DNA from: Kalmusia sp. IMI 367209
Taxonomy: Eukaryota; Ascomycota; Dothideomycetes; Pleosporales; Didymosphaeriaceae
Length of the DNA: 64,000 nt
Assembly: GCA_027946365.1 (NCBI GenBank)
Contig: JAPEUQ010000011.1
Coordinates: 124,001 to 188,000 of the forward strand
Direction of reading: 5' to 3'
The translations under genes were made by a program, and so were the position numbers. This document shows positions 59,330 to 64,000 of the stretch, one piece after another. The notes under the pieces were generated by a model. The model saw nothing but the letters and a program-made list of their open reading frames with translations, did no database searches and was not told the DNA's origin. Numbering within the stretch: position 1 is the first letter of the stretch; each line of letters opens with the position of its first letter.

Positions 59330-61517
59330 TCATTTCCCCCCAAGCCCAAGCTCCTCGATGAAAATATGAGCCGCCTTCTCCCCAATCATCAATGCAGTTG
59401 CATTCGTGTTCGCCCCTACATTCCCCGGCGCAATACTCAAATCTGCAACCTTCAATCCCTTAATTCCATGCACACCCAACGCCCTGTCAACTACGCCTCT
59501 ATCCTCCCTCGCCCTCATTTTACAAGTCCCCAGTGAGTGCCACGTAGTCCCCACACTCTCTCTAATCCACTTCTCTAGTACAGCGTCGTCATCCGCAGAA
59601 TACACGATGTCCTGCTCATCGGCGGGAAGCGGCGCCGTGAGCGAAAACGCAGGCGGCGGCGGACGTGGGCGCGAAGGGTGGGTGGAGCCAGCGGCTTCGC
59701 CGCGATGAGAGGGCATGAGGCGGATGGCTGAGCGCTGGGTTTTGTAGGCCCAGATGTGTTTTTTAATGTCGAGGCGGCCGGTGGGGCCAGCGAAGTAGCC
59801 GGTTTCGAAGTCAATGGGGGAGTCTAAAGTGGGCCCCGTAATGTCTGGGGAATATTAGCCAACGGGATGGCAGTGTTTGTTGTGTGCTTACGGATGGAGC
59901 CGCGGGAGAAAGGGTAGACGGTGAACGCTGTCACGCCGATACAGGGGTCGCCGGTTGCGTATGCTGGGTCGGCTGGGTATCTGCGTCGCGTTAGTGGTCA
60001 TTACGTTTCTGATGGTTGTTTGGAATGGGATGGGAGGGATAGAATTGTGCTACTAACCCTGCGATCAAGCTCAGAACCACCACAGGCTTCTCAGGCTGGT
60101 TTTTGAATTCGAAGTCCCACGCTTTCCTGAAATCAGGACCTAGAGCATCAACCTCAGTCTCAGTAGGACGAAATTTCCCTTGTACTTCTTGTGCGTTCCA
60201 TCCCAGTATCTTGTGCTTGTTCTTCATGAGCTCGCCCATGTCCCCCATCCTACCGTAGAGGAGTGCATCTGCAGTTTCATTGGCAGCAAAACTGCTCTTG
60301 TATCCGTAAGAAAGTAAGTGATGGTCTTCGTACTCGTTGCCAACGCCAGGTAGATCGATGACTACAGGTACGCCTGCGCGTTCAAGGACCTGAGCATCGC
60401 CAACACCTGATCGCTCTAGGAGTGGCGGAGTGGCGCATGTCCCGCAAGAAAGCACGACCAATTTCCGAGCTCTGATGCTGCGAAGAGGTTTGCTAGTACT
60501 ATCCGCTTCAAAGATAGGGTTACGCCTGAACTCGATCCCAATAGCTCTTTCGCTCTTCTCGTCGAAGAGCACACGTGAGACCTGTGTCTCGACAAGTACG
60601 TGTAGATTGACGTGTTTCCCATCTCGAAGCCGAGGATGGAGATAGCACGAAGCTGTGTCCTGGCGTTTTCCATCTTTCGAAATGAAGCGCTGTGCACGCC
60701 ACACGGCATTGACGGATTCGAGATCTGACTTGTCTGGTACTTCTTTCCAGCCCATTTTCTCTGCAGCTGCAATGTACTCAGCCTGAAGTTTCGGCGAGCT
60801 GTACGTTCCACGTGAGACATGAATAGGCCCGTTATGGCCATGGACATCTTTCAAGTCTGAAGTGGTGTATGTTTGCGAATACTTCTCGGCGAGTCTCTCC
60901 GCGGCTGCGCTGTACTCTGCTTCTTTAAGGACGTCATCGGAGCTCCTTTGAGAAATATGAATGGGTCCATTGTGCCCACGAACATAGTGCGAGTGGTACG
61001 TTTCGCTCTGCAGATACCCATCAGCGAGCTGGGGACATTCTTCCCATCGAGACACAGTACCTTTTTTATATACGGTAATAAATCATCAGCAGACCACCCT
61101 GGTGTTTTCCAGGCATCGAAATCGCACCGTTGCGCGCGGCTGTACATCATGAAGTTGATGGACGAACCGCCTCCTAGAATTGCAGCCGAAGGGACAACGA
61201 GCGCGCGATCGCCAACATCGGGTGATGGTTTTGACACATTGAAGAAGGCGGTCTTACTGTCTGGTGCTAGGTGCGAAAAAAAAGCAGCCGGAGTTTCGAC
61301 TGTTGGTATCTCGTTATTGGGGCCGCGTTCTACGACGAGGATTTCTAGATTAGGATCCGCATCTGCGAGGCGGGCGGCGACTATGCACCCAGCCGTTCCA
61401 CCTAGATTTGTTTCAGTACTGAATGCAACGACAGAATCAATTATTGAATGTCGCACCCCCGACGATGATGATATCGACCTCTTCCAGAGTTGCGGGAAGC
61501 TCCTTGAGTATGCCCAT
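59330..61517 (-). CDS. GMC-family FAD oxidoreductase (alcohol-oxidase-like)
   Basis: The 651-residue protein has five exons, complement(join(59330..59844,59892..59980,60058..61007,61061..61401,61457..61517)). Introns of 47, 77, 53 and 55 nt are all in frame. The FAD Rossmann motif IIIVGGGTAG is completed by splicing intron 1. Then come VVPSAAILGGGSSINFMMYS, GWSADDLLPYIKK, LVVLSCGTCATPPLLERSGV and LPGVGNEYEDH. Active-site His is in TTWHSLGTCKM and Asn in GNVGANTNATALMIGEKAA. GMC enzymes oxidise alcohols or sugars with O2 or another acceptor; the substrate is unknown. Residues after YIKK contain a duplicated GHNGPIH segment of about 45 residues, so the protein is longer than usual there. No secretion signal is seen. 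Confidence 0.88.
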
Positions 61518-61968
61518 GTTTGTGGAATGCTGCGCTTAGAAGTTACTTTCGGGGCCCACAACGTGTAACGTCGTCACATATATACACTCCAACTTTTGTA
61601 TGTGGAGAATTTCGGAACGAGCTGAAGTTGAAGAAGGATTGCTGACAACGGGGCGGGGTGCTCGATGCGGTATAGTACCTTCCTAAGCCGCGGAATGCAG
61701 CAGCTCGGCCTTGCTCTTTACCCTAAGAGGGTAGTACATAACGAGGGTAATATCTGTCCGAAGAAAAGCTTATTCGCGCATTCGCGACAGCAGGTGTAGC
61801 TGACTGTGTTGTTACGTATTGGACCAGTAGGTCTACAGCGCGAAGCCCGTCTCAAGATTGGTCAGAAACAATGGTCAGTCTTGGGTTTTAGGTTCTTGAA
61901 GATACCCTTCGTGTGTGTAATGCGTTATAGCAGAATAGATTCACACAGCATGCAAATAGATTTTTGAC
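61518..61968. promoter_or_regulatory. Upstream region of the GMC gene
   Basis: About 450 bases separate the GMC start from the HET gene 3' end. No specific site was recognised. Confidence 0.45.
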
Positions 61969-63965
61969 CTAGTACTGCAGATTCTCGGGCTGGCGCTCGA
62001 TTTTTTGCTTGGTCAATTTCAACCACGATACCTCGATCGACCCAGCGACAGTTGAGATGGTTTCAGGAACCTGCCCGCAAACTATGGCTACGGATATCCG
62101 CCACAAATCATAGCCTTCCGTGATATCTATAGCAGTTGAGTATCTCCGGGCAAGCGCTGGAGCAAATGCGGACCAGTCCTCGCTGGATATACCGAGTTGT
62201 CTGTTCTTATCCTGCAAAAGCATTGCAGTCTCAGCTTGGTATTTTTCCGTGTCGAAGATGTGAAGCCACGCGACCCCCCCAGACATACGACCGTAGTGAC
62301 ACATTACAATGACATTGATGTCTCGTTGTGCAATCGGAGTAATGAAGCTCATAACGAGAAGGGCCGGGAAGCTGGTATGGCGGTACCTTTTCGGTCGGAG
62401 AAAGACTCTGTCGGTATGATCCCACCAAATTTCTGGGGCCGCCGAATCGAGGTGGAAGTCATGCTGAAAAGGGACATGCAGGGTTTGTTCTCGAAATGAA
62501 AAAATGGCACTCATAATCGCGGTGGGTTCTATGTCGAGTAGGATGTAGATTTCGGTGACATCGCAAATATCGACTTCATGATAGCCTTGACCAACTTCGT
62601 CGTACCTCCGAGAGCCACTCATAGGAATGAAGCCGTCTCGATAAAAGAGATCTGGTCCAATCTTGCGGAGAAAGATGCCTACGTCATGACGAGATGGATT
62701 TTCACTCAACAAGGAGTATGGAGCCCAAGTGGAACCAAGGTTGATCAGGTAGCGCCTTTCTTTACTGCCGTCGATCATAGTGACGTTTGCTGTTCGCAAG
62801 GGAATACCGCCTGAGAGGAGCAATCCTCTGTTAGTTATTGAGAAATTGGCAAAATCGTCTGCAAAAGGTACAATATCGGAGCTGTCCATAAATGCGGCGG
62901 GTGAATTGGCCACTATTCCCATAAATCCATGTTCTGAACTATCATGCTTTGGCAGATTCCATCCGAAAATAGTCATGTCGTTGTTGCGTCTAATGATTTC
63001 TTCCTGTAGCCGTCGGAACGCACGTGTACCTTCGCCATATATAAGTGGCATATTGACTTCGAATATTCCCAACAGACAGTAGGACATGTCTTCTATACGT
63101 GTAGTTTGACGACGAGCTGCCCATGACATTCTAATGGCGACTGATAGCTGACTGAACGTTATGTCACCAGATATGACGGTACTTGGAACGCCTGAAGCAT
63201 CTGAGATGATATGTGCGAGGTTCTGCTTGGTACCTGCCATGCGGGATTTAATCAGTGATCTGAAGCTTGTTGCACTCTAGTGTGGCATACCTGGAGCATA
63301 AAAAGTTAGTAAAAGATAGGTGAGTTAAACCCAATATGACATACCAATATGATTCCAAACCATATCGTAGAATTTAATGTTTCTAGGTGCTATCAGTTCT
63401 TGCAACGTCCAGCCTCGTGTGAACCACCTGCTGCTTGGTAAAGCTTCGCGGGTCGACGTGTGTAGGTTAATGTCCGAAAGATAAACATAGCAGACAACTG
63501 CATTTTGGTAGTACTCAAACATTGAATTAATGTTTTCGCTTAGCTCTGCACTGCTTGATTTGTCGATGCAACACGTACTGATTTGGTGATTGAGATTAGC
63601 ATACATTCTGGAGAGGCGAACGCTTTGCGTCATGATGAATTGGTTTGCTTGAAAAGGGTCAAGCGGAACAATATTCCATCCGTTACTTACTACGATTTAC
63701 ATTACTTAGAGTTAAATTAAAGTGTCAAGGGCTGACATACCTCTACCCAAAAATATTCAAGCCCATCCTTTAGCGCCTGCGCTCCGCAGAAACGAATCTT
63801 CTCAAGGCCGGGTTTGTGTCTTCCCGCATCGTCAAGGAAGTCTCTGAAAGAAATCTCCTCGTTGTCTGGGCCCCAGGTGTGTGATAGGATGGCATAGGGA
63901 GGAATATTGCTAATGAACTCGACCAGGGTGAGTTCAGCCTCACGGCCAATGTGCAATAGACGCAT
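61969..63965 (-). CDS. HET-domain (heterokaryon incompatibility) protein
   Basis: The 573-residue protein is reconstructed as complement(join(61969..63233,63345..63577,63742..63965)). The HET domain covers about residues 1-215: MRLLHI; YAILSHTWGPDNEEISFRDF; YFWVDTCCIDKSSSAELSE (formed across intron 1); SRWFTRGWTLQELIAP and WNHIGTKQNLAHI (formed across intron 2). Then comes the HET-E-like continuation: ATRMSWAA-type segment (AIRMSWAARRQTTRIEDMSY), CLLGIFEVNMPLIYGEGTRA and FRRLQEEIIRRNNDMTIFGW. The C-terminal 300 residues are unassigned. Such proteins trigger cell death on fusion of unlike hyphae, or act in wider immunity (family knowledge). Both introns are compound. Reading frame is intact only with two-step splicing of intron 1. 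Confidence 0.85.
63234..63344 (-). other. Back-to-back double intron in the HET gene
   Basis: After ATT-G the sequence is GTATGT...TACTAAC...CTCCAG (54 nt, 63291-63344), immediately followed by GTATGCC...GGCAG (57 nt, 63234-63290). Removing only the first leaves an early stop. Removing both joins WNHI-G to TKQNLAHI. Both are of normal fungal intron size with their own branch-like sequences. Confidence 0.7.
63578..63741 (-). other. Candidate [D1] stwintron (nested intron) in the HET gene
   Basis: Exon 1 ends GTA-GA (63742). The next base G (63741) is followed by a complete intron, GTATGT...TCGTAG (63740-63690, 51 nt). After it comes TAAGTAACGG. Excising the internal intron creates GA/GTAAGT, a perfect donor for the external intron, which ends GCTAATC...AATCAG at 63578. 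Only this order gives the conserved V-D-T-C-C-I-D-K join. A one-step GTATGT to CAG splice is out of frame. Confidence 0.75.
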
Positions 63966-64000
63966 ATGATATGCGGAATGAATAGGGGTTGAGATATCGT

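Noticed and set aside
63578..63741. A simple one-base frameshift in the HET gene
   Set aside because: The exact reconstruction of a GTAAGT donor by removing a normal 51-nt intron explains the phase without any error, so the nested intron is preferred.
1..64000. CRISPR array, rRNA genes or bacterial-type operons
   Set aside because: No regularly spaced repeats or rRNA signatures were seen and the genes carry fungal spliceosomal introns.

Overview
This window is nuclear DNA from a filamentous ascomycete (Pezizomycotina, probably a dothideomycete). The evidence is the gene content together with many 46-77 nt GT-AG introns: Rrn11, DUF3176 and DUF6594 proteins, a HET-domain protein, fungal bestrophin, a Gpr1/Fun34/SatP transporter and a GH47 mannosidase. 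Genes sit singly on both strands, with no operons and no clear metabolite cluster. No tRNA, rRNA, CRISPR array or intact transposon was recognised. Exon structures were rebuilt by hand from splice consensus, reading frame and recalled family sequences; no search was run, so the species is not claimed.

Layout. 1-8 kb: RING-H2 protein (-), a frameshifted RNA polymerase I factor Rrn11 (+), a gamma-glutamylcyclotransferase-like protein (-) and histidinol phosphatase (+). 8-19 kb: a seven-exon FKBP12-type prolyl isomerase (+), a long gene-poor stretch, a DUF3176 membrane protein (-) and a bestrophin-type channel (-). 21-28 kb: a frameshifted F-box/2EXR-like gene (-), a decayed T5orf172 (GIY-YIG) gene (+) and a seven-exon acetate-transporter-type gene (-). 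30-39.7 kb: a RanBP2-type zinc-finger protein (-), GH47 alpha-1,2-mannosidase (-), orotate phosphoribosyltransferase (-) divergent from TIM23 (+), and two small membrane proteins (+). 39.7-41.4 kb: a decayed zone with a hairpin, tandem repeats and a broken DUF6594 gene. 41.8-50.7 kb: a Myb plus C2H2 protein (-), a secreted or membrane cysteine-rich protein (-) and the nucleolar GTPase Nog1 (-). 52.6-58.4 kb: a triosephosphate-isomerase paralogue with a damaged N-terminus (-) divergent from methylenetetrahydrofolate reductase (+), then an iron-type alcohol dehydrogenase (+). 58.5-64 kb: diverged tandem repeats with transition-type differences, a GMC oxidoreductase (-) and a HET-domain gene (-).

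Most genes are housekeeping: ribosome biogenesis (Nog1, Rrn11), histidine, pyrimidine and one-carbon metabolism, mitochondrial import and N-glycan trimming. They are separated by 0.3-4 kb spacers, several carrying relics.

The most interesting observation is in the HET gene. Its first intron only restores the reading frame if it is spliced in two steps: removing an internal 51-nt GTATGT...TAG intron rebuilds a perfect GTAAGT donor from a separated G and TAAGT. That is a [D1]-type spliceosomal twin intron. The second intron of the same gene is two back-to-back introns of 54 and 57 nt. The window also has a GC-AG intron, an 8-nt first coding exon, a 21-nt microexon, a duplicated segment in the GMC enzyme, and several genes broken by one- or two-base indels that could be real decay or assembly error.
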